A stretch of DNA of 64,000 nucleotides from Melaminivora jejuensis (GTDB taxonomy: Bacteria > Pseudomonadota > Gammaproteobacteria > Burkholderiales > Burkholderiaceae_C). The DNA lies in contig NZ_JACWIJ010000002.1 in NCBI RefSeq assembly GCF_017811175.1, forward strand, positions 2,480,001-2,544,000. The letters are read 5' to 3'. Position 1 is the stretch's first letter; every line of letters starts with the position of its first letter. The notes under the pieces are model-generated. The model saw only the letters and a program-made list of their open reading frames with translations. It was not told the origin of the DNA and searched no databases. A program made the translations under genes and the position numbers. Below are positions 36,576 to 45,364 of this stretch, in pieces.

Positions 36576-37729
36576 GTGCATCAAGAACTTTGGGATTTCG
36601 TCGTCGTCGGCGCCGGCATAGCGGGCGCATCGGTGGCCTACCGGCTGGCGCACGAAGGCGCCTCGGTCGTGCTGCTCGAGCGCGAGTCGCAGCCCGGCTA
36701 CCACAGCACCGGGCGTTCCGCTGCCCTGTTCATGGAGAGCTACGGCACGCCGCAGATCCGTGCGCTGACCCGCGCCAGCCGCGCCTTCTACACCGCGCCG
36801 CCAGCGGGTTTTTGCCGCCATGCGCTGGTGCAGCCGCGCGGCACGCTGTACGTGGGCCGCGCCGAGCAGGAGGGCCTGCTGGACGAGGCCCTGGCCGCCT
36901 ACCAGGCCGAGGGGCTGCGCGCCGAGCGCATCAGCGCCGCCGCGGCCCTGGCCCTGGTGCCCTGCCTGAACGCCGAGGCACTGGTCGGCGCCGTGCACGA
37001 CCAGGACGCCATGGACATCGACGTGGCCGAGCTGCACCAGGGCTTTGTGCGCGGCATGGCCCAGGCCGGCGCCCGCCTGCGCTGCCATGCCGAGCTGCAG
37101 ACTGCCCGCCACGCGCCGGATGCCAGCGGCCAGGGCGTGTGGACGCTGGGCCTGGCCGACGGCGGCACGCTGCGCTGCCGCGCGGTGGTCAATGCCGCCG
37201 GGGCGTGGGCCGACGCCGTGGCCGGCCTGTGCGGCGCCCGCCCGCTGGGCATCCAGCCCAGGCGCCGCACGGCCTTCACCTTCCCCGCCCCGAGGGCGCG
37301 GACATCCAGCACTGGCCGGCCGTGATCGGCGTGGACGAGAGCTTTTACTTCAAGCCCGATGCCGGCCAATTGCTGGGCTCGCCCGCCAACGCCGACCCCG
37401 TACCCGCGCACGACGTGGTGGCCGAGGAGCTGGACGTGGCCACGGGCATCCACCACATCGAGGAGTGGAGCAGTCTGCGCATACGCCGGCCCAGCCATGT
37501 CTGGGCCGGGCTGCGCAGCTTCGCGCCCGACGGCGACTTCGTGATCGGCTGGGACGCGCACTGCCCCGGCTTCTTCTGGCTGGCCGGCCAGGGCGGCTAT
37601 GGCATCCAGACCGCCGCCGGCGCATCGGCCGCGGCCAGCGCCCTGCTGCTGGGCCAGCCGCTGGCGCCCGCGCTGCTCGCGCAAGGGGTCGATCCCGCCC
37701 AGCTCAGCCCGGCGCGTTTTGACCGCTGA
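36576..37729 (+). CDS. dauA: DauA-like FAD-dependent D-amino-acid dehydrogenase (frameshifted in this sequence)
   Basis: About 384 residues if one base is restored. GTG 36576 opens with the FAD fold VVVGAGIAGASVAYRL. Similarity to Pseudomonas catabolic D-arginine dehydrogenase runs the whole length: QPGYHSTGRSAA, RAFYTAPPAGFC, VNAAGAWADAVAGL, DESFYFKPDAG, LGSPANADPV, WAGLRSF and GQGGYGIQT. The active-site His of DauA, in its SAAHYTVAYGT, is Leu here (SAALFMESYGT); the following Tyr is kept. Reading breaks at a CCCC run (37288-37291), and one C restores FPAPEGADIQHW. It oxidises a D-amino acid to the imino acid; D-arginine itself is not assured. Confidence 0.85.
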
Positions 37730-37764
37730 ATGCTGCTAAGCCCGACACAACCAGGAGACAGGAC

Positions 37765-38838
37765 ATGGGTGATTTCAAGGAAATCGGCAAGATTGCCGGC
37801 GCCTTCGTGGGCGTCATCGTCGGGGCAGGCTTTGCCTCGGGGCAGGAGCTGCTGCAGTTTTTCGCCAGCTTCGGCAGCCAGGGCCTGTGGGGCAGCCTGG
37901 TCGCCGGGCTGGCCTTCGCCTTCCTGTCGATGGTGTTTTCCACCCTGGGCCAGGCCATCCATGCGCGCTCGCACAAGGAGGTCATCCAGGCACTGCTGGG
38001 CCGCCACCTGGGCGGGGTGTTCGACCTGCTGATCGCGTTCTTCCTGTTCGCCGTCACCGTGGTCATGCTGGCCGGCGCGGGCTCGCTGCTGCAGCAGTGG
38101 CTGGGCCTGCCCGAGGTCTGGGGCAGCGTGCTGGCCACCGTCGCCACGGTGCTCATCGTCATGCTGGACGTGCGCAGCGTGATCGCCTTCATCGGCGCCG
38201 TCACGCCGCTGCTGGTGCTGATGGTCGTGATCGTCGCGCTGTACGTGCTGGCGACGCCCCGCGCCGACAGCGCCGCGCTGCAGGCGGCCGCCGCCGCCCA
38301 GCCGCAGGGCGCCAGCCACTGGCTGGTGGCCGCGCTCCTGTACGTGTCCTACAACGTGGTGGCGGGAATGCCGTTCCTGGTCATCCTGGGCGGCCAGGCC
38401 AGCTCGCGCCGCACCGCCCTGTGGGGCGGCGTGCTGGGCGGGCTGCTGCTGGGCGTGCTGATGCTGGCCATCGCCAGCGCGATGTACTGGCGCATGGACA
38501 CGCTAGGCGCCACGCCCATGCCCATGCTGGCGCTGGCCACGCAGATCTCGCCCTGGCTGGGCCACCTGATGTCGCTGGTCATCTTCGGCATGATCCTGAA
38601 CACCGCGGTGGGGATGCTGTATGCCTTCCTGGCGCGCCTGCTGCCGGTCGGCACGACGCGCTTTCGCTGGGGCAGCGCGGTGGCGGGCACCGCGGCGCTG
38701 GGCGGCAGCTTCGTCGGCTTCATCACCCTGGTGGGCATCGTCTATCCCCTGTATGGCTACATCGGCTTCGCGCTGATGGCCTGCGCCTTCATCGGCTGGC
38801 TGCGCCTGGGCCGGACGCGGCCCGGGCAGGCCGCCTGA
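37765..38838 (+). CDS. YkvI-family membrane transporter
   Basis: 357 residues, about ten hydrophobic segments. It begins GKIAGAFVGVIVGAGFASGQE, a broken-helix motif of the APC/LeuT-fold YkvI family. It lies 35 bases after the dauA-like gene with RBS CAGGAG and is probably its uptake partner, bringing in a D- or basic amino acid. Substrate inferred from neighbours only. Confidence 0.82.
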   Translation: MGDFKEIGKIAGAFVGVIVGAGFASGQELLQFFASFGSQGLWGSLVAGLAFAFLSMVFSTLGQAIHARSHKEVIQALLGRHLGGVFDLLIAFFLFAVTVVMLAGAGSLLQQWLGLPEVWGSVLATVATVLIVMLDVRSVIAFIGAVTPLLVLMVVIVALYVLATPRADSAALQAAAAAQPQGASHWLVAALLYVSYNVVAGMPFLVILGGQASSRRTALWGGVLGGLLLGVLMLAIASAMYWRMDTLGATPMPMLALATQISPWLGHLMSLVIFGMILNTAVGMLYAFLARLLPVGTTRFRWGSAVAGTAALGGSFVGFITLVGIVYPLYGYIGFALMACAFIGWLRLGRTRPGQAA

Positions 38839-38992
38839 GTCCCGTCGCCGGCGCACGATGAAGCCGTCGCGCTCGCTCGGCGTGCGGTTGACATCCAGGC
38901 ACCGCTTCTGGTCCCCTGCGCGCTGTCGCCTTGCAGCAGCGCTTTGCACGACACCCAGGGGCGGGCGCCAGTGAAACCGCAGCATATGCTCT

Positions 38993-39050
38993 CGAAATAA
39001 TAGCTTACTGCGCTTGCCAGGCAAGGGCTGGGGCGCTTTTTCTTCTAGAA
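38993..39050 (-). repeat. Dispersed repeat, copy 8
   Basis: On the minus strand: CAGCCCTTGCCTGGCAAGCG then CAGTAAGCTATTATTTCG. It lies at the 3' end of the FAH-family gene and overlaps its last few codons (stop at 39045-39047). Confidence 0.75.
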
Positions 39051-40022
39051 AGCCTCACCTGCATCGTGCAGCGGCGCGAACGTCTGCTCGATGGCGCCGA
39101 ACACGCTGTGGCCCAGGCGGCTCTTCATCTCGACGCGCACGCTGTCGCCAAAGCGCAGCCAGCCGGTCGCCGGCGCGCCAGCCTCGGCCTGCTCGATGCG
39201 GCGGCGCTCGGCGATGCTGGCCCAGCCGCGTGCCGCATCGCGGTTGGCCACCGGGGCGGCGGCGACGATGGTGCCGGCGCGCACGCTGCGCGTGGTTGCC
39301 AGATGGGCGATCAGCTCGCCCAGGTGCCAGGCCATGTCGGAGCCGGCCTCGCACATGCCGACGCGCCGGCCATTACAGCTGCATTGCAGCGTCAGGTGGA
39401 TGCGCCCGTCCTGCCAGGCGCCCTCCAGCTCGTCGGGCGTCACCGCCACCGGGCTGAAGGCCGTGGCCGGGCGCGCGCGCAGCAGGCCCAGGCCAGCCGC
39501 GCGCTCGGCGGCTTCGAGCTGGCGCAGCGCCACCACGCTGACCAGCGCCAGCAGGCGCACGCCGTGCAGCGCCGCCTCGGGCGTGGCGCCGGCGGGGATG
39601 TCGGCGGTGATGGCGGCCAGGCCGGCCTCGAAGTCGATGTCCAGGCCCTCGGCGGGCAGGCGCACCGGCGCGCAGGCGCCCAGCAGCGCATCGCCCGCGC
39701 CCTGGTACATGGGCGGCGGCGAGGCTGCGCCCCGGCGCGGCGCCTGTCCGGCCCCGGGCCAGGCCTGGCCGATGGCGTGCTGGCTGGCGCGCGGCAGCGG
39801 CGCCAGGCAGCGCGCCGGCTCGAAGGCGAAGGCGTGCGGCGCCCGGCCCTGGTTGAGGTCGGCGTACAGCTCGGCCAATTGCGGGGCGAGGAAATTCCAG
39901 TCGTCCAGCACCTGCTGCAGGCGGCTGGCGATGCCGCTCGCATAATGGGCCTGGCTCAGGTCGCGCGAGACCACGACGAGCTGGCCGTCGCGCGATCCAT
40001 CCTGGTAGGTGGCAAGTTTCAT
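39045..40022 (-). CDS. Fumarylacetoacetate hydrolase (FAH) family protein
   Basis: 325 residues from ATG 40022 (MKLATYQDGSRDGQL). The C-terminal FAH fold is shown by CNGRRVGMCEAGSDMAWHLG, ELIAHLATTRSVRAGTIVAA, DSVRVEMKSRLGHSVFG and an upstream acidic region EGLDIDFEAGLAAI. Members hydrolyse or hydrate acylpyruvates and ring-cleavage products with a divalent metal. The usual fumarylacetoacetase N-terminal SH3-like domain is only partly evident. Substrate unknown. Confidence 0.83.
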   Translation of the reverse strand: MKLATYQDGSRDGQLVVVSRDLSQAHYASGIASRLQQVLDDWNFLAPQLAELYADLNQGRAPHAFAFEPARCLAPLPRASQHAIGQAWPGAGQAPRRGAASPPPMYQGAGDALLGACAPVRLPAEGLDIDFEAGLAAITADIPAGATPEAALHGVRLLALVSVVALRQLEAAERAAGLGLLRARPATAFSPVAVTPDELEGAWQDGRIHLTLQCSCNGRRVGMCEAGSDMAWHLGELIAHLATTRSVRAGTIVAAAPVANRDAARGWASIAERRRIEQAEAGAPATGWLRFGDSVRVEMKSRLGHSVFGAIEQTFAPLHDAGEAF

Positions 40023-40188
40023 GGCTGGGCGCGGCAGTGCGCTGTCGATGGTCGGGAACTGCCGGCCACGCGGGTCGATCCAGCAGGGCCATGCATACGG
40101 AAAAACACAAAATTCTAGGAGTCTGGCGGACTGGGAGCGCCGAAAGCGGCAATCGGCCCCAGCGAGCACAGTTTTTGCCGGATTTGCC

Positions 40189-40211
40189 GCCCAATAGCCG
40201 AGCTATTGGGC
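40189..40211 (+). promoter_or_regulatory. Perfect hairpin in the leader of the DUF3108 gene
   Basis: GCCCAATAGC, loop CGA, GCTATTGGGC: a 10-bp perfect stem 28 bases upstream of the GTG at 40240. It could be an operator or mRNA element. Confidence 0.6.
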
Positions 40212-40239
40212 AAGAAGAGCCGGGCCGGGGGCAGCGCAC

Positions 40240-41652
40240 GTGAAGCGGGCCTCCATGCCCCGCCCGGTGCTGCTGGCACTCGTCGCCCTGGTGCTGGCCG
40301 GGCACTGGCTGGCGCTGGCCCATCTGCCGCTGGGCGTGGACGGCGCACCGGCAGACGCCTCGACCCCGGTGGCCTTCCAGACGCGCATGTTGCCGGCGCC
40401 CGCGCCAGCAGCCAGAGCAGCCCGGCCTGAAGTGGCCCAGGCGCCCGAAGCCGCCCGACCGACAGCGCCCCCTTCGCCCCCTGCGGCTGAACCCGCCCGG
40501 CCTCGCCCCAAGCCGGCGCCCAGGCCCGCACCGGTGCCGGCAGCAGCACCACCACCCGACGCAGCCGCCAGGAGTCTCCAGGGCGCCGAGAACACCGGGA
40601 GCGCCGATAGCACGCCACCGCCCCGGCACGCTGCCGATGGGAACAGCGCCGACCCTGCCCCGGCCTTGCCGGCGCAGGCCAGCCGCGCCTATGCCGACGA
40701 TGTTGCGCTGGCCACTGCCGCCGATCTGCTGGGCGAAGAGGCCGCGCCCGGACTGCCGGGCGGGCCGCAGGACGAGGCAGCCCCACCCTCCGGTGCGGCA
40801 CCGGACGCAGCACCAGACCCGGCACCGGATGCAGCACCCGGCCCCGCAGCGCTGCAACCCGAGGCCCCGCAGCCGCCAGCCCCGCAGCCGGCGCTGGCCG
40901 CAGCGCCCCCCGACGCGCCAGCCGGCACTGCCGCGACCGAAGCCGTCGGCGTGGACATCCGCCCGCCCGGCGCTGGCGCCGCGCCGCTGCAGGGCGCCCT
41001 GCCACCGGTGCGGCTGCCGGCGCCGGCCCGGCTGGCCTTCCAGGTTCAGGGCCAGGCCAAGCGGCTGCACTATCGCGCCAGCGCCGAGCTGACCTGGCAG
41101 CACGACGGCCAGCGCTACCAGGCGCGCCAGCAGATCAAGGCCTTCTTGCTGGGCACGCGCGCACAAAGCAGCACCGGGCGCATCACGGCGCACGGCCTGC
41201 AGCCCGAGCGCTTCGGCGACAAGTCGCGCAGCGAGCGCGCCGCGCACTTCGACTTTGCCAAAGGCGAGGTCACCTTCAGCGCCAACGCGCCACGCGCCAG
41301 CATCCACGAGGGCGCGCAGGATCGCCTGAGCGTGTTCCTGCAGCTCGGTGCCATGCTGGCCGCCGCACCCGAGCGCTACCCAGCCGGCACGCAGATCACC
41401 CTGACCACGGTAGGCGTCAAGAATGCCGACCGCTGGACGTTCACCGTCCAGGGCCAGGAGCAGCTGGAGCTGCCCATCGGCAGCGTGCCGGCGCTGAAGC
41501 TGCAGCGCGTGCCGCGCGCGGACAAGGACTACGACCAAACCGCCGAGTTGTGGCTGGGCACGCAGCTGGGCTATCTGCCGGTGCGCATCCGCATCACCCA
41601 GGCCAATGGGGACTTTGCCGACCTGCTGCTCGATGAGCAGTCCGAGCCTTGA
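40240..41652 (+). CDS. DUF3108 family envelope protein with long Pro/Ala linker
   Basis: 470 residues from GTG 40240; ATG 40255 is an alternative. One N-terminal hydrophobic segment (LLALVALVLAGHWLALAHLP) anchors or exports the protein. A linker of about 210 residues is almost wholly Pro, Ala and Asp. The C-terminal domain, about 260-465 (FQVQGQAKRLHYRASAELTW, IPIG-like ELPIGSVPALKLQRV, LWLGTQLGYLPVRIRITQANG), is a DUF3108 beta domain, probably periplasmic. Role unknown; the fold suggests a lipid- or envelope-associated carrier. Confidence 0.8.
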   Translation: MKRASMPRPVLLALVALVLAGHWLALAHLPLGVDGAPADASTPVAFQTRMLPAPAPAARAARPEVAQAPEAARPTAPPSPPAAEPARPRPKPAPRPAPVPAAAPPPDAAARSLQGAENTGSADSTPPPRHAADGNSADPAPALPAQASRAYADDVALATAADLLGEEAAPGLPGGPQDEAAPPSGAAPDAAPDPAPDAAPGPAALQPEAPQPPAPQPALAAAPPDAPAGTAATEAVGVDIRPPGAGAAPLQGALPPVRLPAPARLAFQVQGQAKRLHYRASAELTWQHDGQRYQARQQIKAFLLGTRAQSSTGRITAHGLQPERFGDKSRSERAAHFDFAKGEVTFSANAPRASIHEGAQDRLSVFLQLGAMLAAAPERYPAGTQITLTTVGVKNADRWTFTVQGQEQLELPIGSVPALKLQRVPRADKDYDQTAELWLGTQLGYLPVRIRITQANGDFADLLLDEQSEP

Positions 41653-41770
41653 GCCGGTGCGTCGCTCAACGCTCAACCCCGCAAGGCCCAATGCCCGGCA
41701 CCCCAGGCGGGCAAGGTTGAAGTCGGGCAAACTGCGTCCATCTGCAGGGCATAGATTCAGGGAGAACACC

Positions 41771-42058
41771 ATGCACATGCTCTACGACTCGGACTCCTTC
41801 GTGGTAGTCCACCTCCAGCCCGACGCGCCGGCGCAGGCCGCCAGCGAACAAGCCCCGCGCGCGCCGCAACTGGTGCGCCACGGCTTCGAGATCGTGGACA
41901 AGCGCTCGGGCAAGGAGGTCTATCTGGACGGCTCCTGGGCCGAAATGTTCCAGCAGCAAATCCTGGCTTGGCAGCGCAACACGCCGACCCAGCAGGAGGT
42001 CGAGGATACGCTGGACGGCTACGCCGGCCTGGCGCAGAACCCAGTGGTCGTCCACTGA
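41771..42058 (+). CDS. DUF3567 family protein
   Basis: 95 residues from ATG 41771, RBS GGGAGAA. MHMLYDSDSFVVVHL, GFEIVDKRSGKEVYLDGSWA and a C-terminal YAGLAQNPVVVH match this small family, which is restricted to betaproteobacteria in my recollection. Soluble; function unknown. Confidence 0.88.
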   Translation: MHMLYDSDSFVVVHLQPDAPAQAASEQAPRAPQLVRHGFEIVDKRSGKEVYLDGSWAEMFQQQILAWQRNTPTQQEVEDTLDGYAGLAQNPVVVH

Positions 42059-42065
42059 CCACCAT

Positions 42066-42121
42066 TCATAGTCAAAACTGGTTCAAACCCTTTCCCAGCA
42101 AGCGCTGACAGCTATCATTTC
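42066..42121 (+). repeat. Dispersed repeat, copy 9
   Basis: TTCAAACCCTTTCCCAGCAA then GCGCTGACAGCTATCATTT. It lies between the convergent DUF3567 and hemerythrin genes. Confidence 0.85.
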
Positions 42122-42156
42122 AGCAGCAAAACGGCAGCTTTCACGACTTCGGCCAT

Positions 42157-42729
42157 TCAGCGCCGCCCGTCCCCGGGCGGCCTGACCGCGCCCCGGCGCT
42201 GCGCCATCTCGGCGCCCATGGCCTGCTCGGCCTGCCGATCCAGCACGGCGCGCGCTGCCGGATAGATGTCGCAGTCCTCGCGGCGCAGGTGCTCGTCGTA
42301 GCCGGCGCCAAAGCGCTCCAGCAGCGCCTCCTGCTGCGCCGTCCACTGCGTGATCTCGCCATCGGCCAGCGCCTGCAACGCGCCGCGCGCCGCCGCCCAG
42401 TGGCGCGCCATGTCCACATGGTCGCGCTGCAGCTGGCGCACCCACTGCACGACCTGGGCGTCGCCCTGCGCCAGCAGTGGCGGGAAGACGTGCAGCTCCT
42501 CGTCCTGGTGGTGCAGCGGTGCGGCGATGTCGAAATAGCGCAGCACGTCGCGTGCCGCCTGGCGCGCCGAGTCGTCGCAGCCCTTGTCGTGCAGGTAGGC
42601 GCGCAGGCGCGCCAGCAGATCCAGCGAACGGCGCACGCGCTCATGGCAAGCGTCCAGCATGGCAAAGGGCTCGTCGAAGCCCCCGCCCGGACTGCGCAGC
42701 CCGGGCAGCGAGACGCGGCTGGCGCTCAT
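42157..42729 (-). CDS. Hemerythrin-like domain protein
   Basis: 190 residues. A four-helix bundle with predicted iron ligands: His in CHERVRRSLDLL, HHQDEELHVFPPLL, RDHVDMARHW and HLRREDCDIYPAARAVL. Such proteins bind oxygen or nitric oxide, or sense them. It overlaps the upstream gene by 4 bases (ATGA at 42726-42729) and is the last gene of the run that begins with the nar genes, which makes an NO- or oxygen-linked role plausible. Confidence 0.88.
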   Translation of the reverse strand: MSASRVSLPGLRSPGGGFDEPFAMLDACHERVRRSLDLLARLRAYLHDKGCDDSARQAARDVLRYFDIAAPLHHQDEELHVFPPLLAQGDAQVVQWVRQLQRDHVDMARHWAAARGALQALADGEITQWTAQQEALLERFGAGYDEHLRREDCDIYPAARAVLDRQAEQAMGAEMAQRRGAVRPPGDGRR

Positions 42730-43151
42730 GCCCGCCCCAGCTCGACGACGTTGCCCTGGCGGTCGAAGGGCAGCAGGCCGTCGATGGTGCCGCCCTTGAT
42801 GGCCTCGACCAGGCGGCCCAGGGCGCGGTCGGTCTCGGCGTCGCCCGGCTCGTGCTCGGGCGTGCCCATCAGCGCGGCAACAAAGATCAGCTGCCACTGC
42901 GGCCCGGGCAGGGCGTATTCGCGCGCCTCGCGCACCAGGGCGTCGAAGGATTCGATCTCCTCGGGCAGCTTGTCCACGCACATCAGCGGCGTGAGCGCAC
43001 CGCCCTCGCCGCGCGCAAAACTCTCGCGCTGGGCCGGCGTCGCGCCCTCGGGCAGTTCGGAGCTGACGAAGACCAGCAGCAGGCGCTGGCGCTCTGGTTG
43101 GGCGTGCGCGGCGCGCAGCAGGTCGTGGAAATGCCGGATTTCTTGGGTCAT
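42726..43151 (-). CDS. Small conserved protein, sometimes labelled ribonucleotide reductase subunit alpha
   Basis: 141 residues from ATG 43151. Sequence features are RQRLLLVFVSSELPEG, GEGGALTPLMCVDKLPEE, FVAALMG and LVEAIKGGTIDGLLPFDRQG. I recall Burkholderiales relatives named as a reductase subunit, but none of the reductase catalytic motifs is present, so the name should not be trusted. It overlaps the hemerythrin gene by 4 bases and follows the nitroreductase by 23. Confidence 0.75.
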   Translation of the reverse strand: MTQEIRHFHDLLRAAHAQPERQRLLLVFVSSELPEGATPAQRESFARGEGGALTPLMCVDKLPEEIESFDALVREAREYALPGPQWQLIFVAALMGTPEHEPGDAETDRALGRLVEAIKGGTIDGLLPFDRQGNVVELGRA

Positions 43152-43174
43152 GGCGGGCGATGGTAGGTCAGGGT

Positions 43175-43801
43175 TCAAGGCATCAGCGGCTGCGTGCCCA
43201 CACCGGGCTGCAGCACGCTGACGTATTGCGCTGGAGCAGGACGCTGGCGCGCTGCCTTGGCCGTCAGCACGCTGCCAATGCTGACGAAGCACAGCGCCCG
43301 CTCGTGTGGCTGCAAGGCAAACAGCGTGCGCAGGGCGACCGAGGTCAAGGCCTTGCCGCTGGTCAGCGCCGAGCCGAAACCCAGCGCCGTGGCCATGAGC
43401 AGCAGGTTCTGCACCGCGCAGCCGGCAGACAGCACACGCTCTGCAGCCGGGATGGCGGCGTCGCCGCCGCGCTCATCCGCCACCAGCAGCAGCAGGGCCG
43501 GGGCGCGCGCCGCCTTGTCGCGGGCGCGCGCCTGCTCCTCGCTGCCGGCCTGCGGGTCGCGCTCCAACAGGGCCTGGGCAAAGGCTTCGGCCAGGGCGGG
43601 CCGCGCCGGCTGCGGCACCAGAATGAAGCGCCAGGGCAGCAATTGGCCGTGGTCGGGTGCATGGGCGGCGGCGGACAGGATGGCGTGCAGCGCCTCGTCC
43701 GAAGGGCCGGGCGCGCCCAGGCGCCGAGGCAGCACGGTGCGGCGCGCCTGCAGCAAGGTGGCCAGCAGGGCGCCATCGGCTGGCCGCTCGCTGCGTGTCA
43801 T
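43175..43801 (-). CDS. Nitroreductase family protein
   Basis: 208 residues from ATG 43801, which overlaps the carbonic anhydrase stop (ATGA). FMN-binding signatures are RRTVLPRRLG at the start, AAHAPDHGQLLPWRFILV, and AGCAVQNLLLMATALGFGSALTSG. The size is that of YdjA/RutE-like enzymes. It reduces nitro compounds, quinones or enals with NAD(P)H; the substrate is unknown. Confidence 0.9.
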   Translation of the reverse strand: MTRSERPADGALLATLLQARRTVLPRRLGAPGPSDEALHAILSAAAHAPDHGQLLPWRFILVPQPARPALAEAFAQALLERDPQAGSEEQARARDKAARAPALLLLVADERGGDAAIPAAERVLSAGCAVQNLLLMATALGFGSALTSGKALTSVALRTLFALQPHERALCFVSIGSVLTAKAARQRPAPAQYVSVLQPGVGTQPLMP

Positions 43802-44496
43802 GCATCCACCAGCACCTGGCCATCGTGCTCCACATAGGGGGCATACGTCCCGGCGCTGCCGCACTGGGCGCGCGAGGCGGCAACAAAGCCGCGCTGCTGG
43901 GCGTCGAAGACGTGTACCTCGCCATCCTCGATGACGTAGTGCCAGCCGTACAGGCTGATGCGCCCTTGCTCGACGCCCGCGCGCACCATCGGGTAGGCCA
44001 TCAGGCGTTCGAGCTGCAGCAGCACAGCGCGCTGCTCGGTGCGCCGCAGCGCGTCGGCACAGGGCGGCACCGCCAGCGCGGCGCCGCGCCCCAGGTCGAG
44101 CCAGCGCTGCAGGTTGTGCGCCTCGGCCGGCACCTCGCCATACAGCGCCTTGATGGCGCCGCAGTGGCTGTGGCCGCACACGATGATGCGGCTGACCTGC
44201 AGGCTGAGCACGGCGAACTCGATGGCCGCCGCCGTGCCGTGGTGGCCGTGCGAGCCGTCGTAGGGCGGCACGAACGCGCCCACGTTGCGCACCATGAACA
44301 GCTCGCCCGGCCCGGTGCCGGTCAGCAGGTAGGGCACCAGGCGCGAGTCCGAGCAGCCGATGAACAGCGTCTTGGGATGCTGACCCTGCGCCACCAGATC
44401 CTGGAAGCGCTGTTGGTGCAGCGGGAAGTACTGCGAGTGGAAGTGCTGCAGGCGCTGCAGCAGCTCGTCGGGGACGGCGCCGGGGGGCTGATCCAT
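43798..44496 (-). CDS. can: Beta-carbonic anhydrase
   Basis: 232 residues. Interconverts CO2 and bicarbonate. Zinc ligands and the Asp-Arg dyad are in LFIGCSDSRLVPYLLT and CGHSHCGAIKALYG. The N-terminal helix has the usual QRFQDLVAQGQHPKTLF. It starts 36 bases after the ppiC stop and overlaps the nitroreductase, so it belongs to the 3' half of the nar run. Confidence 0.94.
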   Translation of the reverse strand: MDQPPGAVPDELLQRLQHFHSQYFPLHQQRFQDLVAQGQHPKTLFIGCSDSRLVPYLLTGTGPGELFMVRNVGAFVPPYDGSHGHHGTAAAIEFAVLSLQVSRIIVCGHSHCGAIKALYGEVPAEAHNLQRWLDLGRGAALAVPPCADALRRTEQRAVLLQLERLMAYPMVRAGVEQGRISLYGWHYVIEDGEVHVFDAQQRGFVAASRAQCGSAGTYAPYVEHDGQVLVDA

Positions 44497-44532
44497 GGTG
44501 GACTCTGCCGGAGGTGGCGAGGCACGCTGGCG

Positions 44533-45333
44533 CTATTGCACCAGGGGCGAAGTGGCGGCGTCGAGCTCGACGCCCTGCACCTCGGCATCGGCGGCCAGCA
44601 GCTGCAGGCACTGGCGCAACGCCGTGACCCAGGACTGCTGGCGCAGCGCCAGCTGCACGGCGCCGCGAACGGCCTCATAGGGCTGCTCGGTGCCGGCGTC
44701 GCGCTCCAGCACTTCGACCACATGCAGGCCGAAGCGGCTGTGTACCAGGCGCGGCAGCACGCCGATCTCGGGCTTGCCGAAGATTTCCTGCGCCATCTCG
44801 GGCGCGAAGTCCTCGGCGCTCAGCCAGCCCAGCGCCCCGCCCTGCGCGCCCGTGGGGCAATTGGACAGCTCGCGCGCCGCGCGGGCAAAAGCGTCTTCGG
44901 CGGCGTTGTCGTCGTGGCAGCGCACGTCCAGCAGGCAGCTTTCGGCGCGCGAGCGCAGCGCACCGACATCGACGCCCGGCGTGACGCCGAACAGGATGTG
45001 GCGCACGTGTACGCGCTCGCCCACGCGGTAGCGCGCAGCGTGCGCGGCGTGGTGGCGCCGGCAGGCCTCCTCGGTCGGTTCGGGCACGTTCAGGTGGCGC
45101 TCCAGCCAGCGCTCGATGGCCTCGCTGGCGGCCTCGCTGATGGCGCCAGCCTGAGGCGGCGGGTCATCGGCGGACAGCAGGCCATCGCGCTGGGCAGCCT
45201 GGCGCAGCAGCTCGGTGCAGGCGCGCTGGCGCAGCTCCTCGGTGCTGATGTGCTCGTCGGCGGCCACGATGGGCACACCGTTGATGCGGGCCTGCATTGC
45301 TGCAGCAGGGGCAGCGGAGGTGGCTGTGGTCAT
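44533..45333 (-). CDS. Peptidyl-prolyl isomerase (parvulin, PpiC/NifM-like) of the nar operon
   Basis: 266 residues, no signal peptide, hence cytosolic. The parvulin domain at about 120-220 contains VHVRHILFGVTPGVDV, then CPTGAQGGALGWLSAEDFAPEM and LVHSRFGLHVVEVLERD. A parvulin gene after narI is common in beta- and gammaproteobacterial nar operons and is thought to assist nitrate reductase folding. It begins 31 bases after the narI stop. Confidence 0.87.
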   Translation of the reverse strand: MTTATSAAPAAAMQARINGVPIVAADEHISTEELRQRACTELLRQAAQRDGLLSADDPPPQAGAISEAASEAIERWLERHLNVPEPTEEACRRHHAAHAARYRVGERVHVRHILFGVTPGVDVGALRSRAESCLLDVRCHDDNAAEDAFARAARELSNCPTGAQGGALGWLSAEDFAPEMAQEIFGKPEIGVLPRLVHSRFGLHVVEVLERDAGTEQPYEAVRGAVQLALRQQSWVTALRQCLQLLAADAEVQGVELDAATSPLVQ

Positions 45334-45364
45334 GGCAATTTCTTCCTGTGGCTCGGGGCGCGCA

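Noticed and set aside
40240..40960. Tandem repeats in the DUF3108 and GspB linkers as functional repeats
   Set aside because: They are low-complexity Pro/Ala codons typical of periplasmic spacers in high-GC genomes.
42726..43151. Ribonucleotide reductase subunit alpha
   Set aside because: This common database name is not supported: the protein is 141 residues and has no reductase motif.
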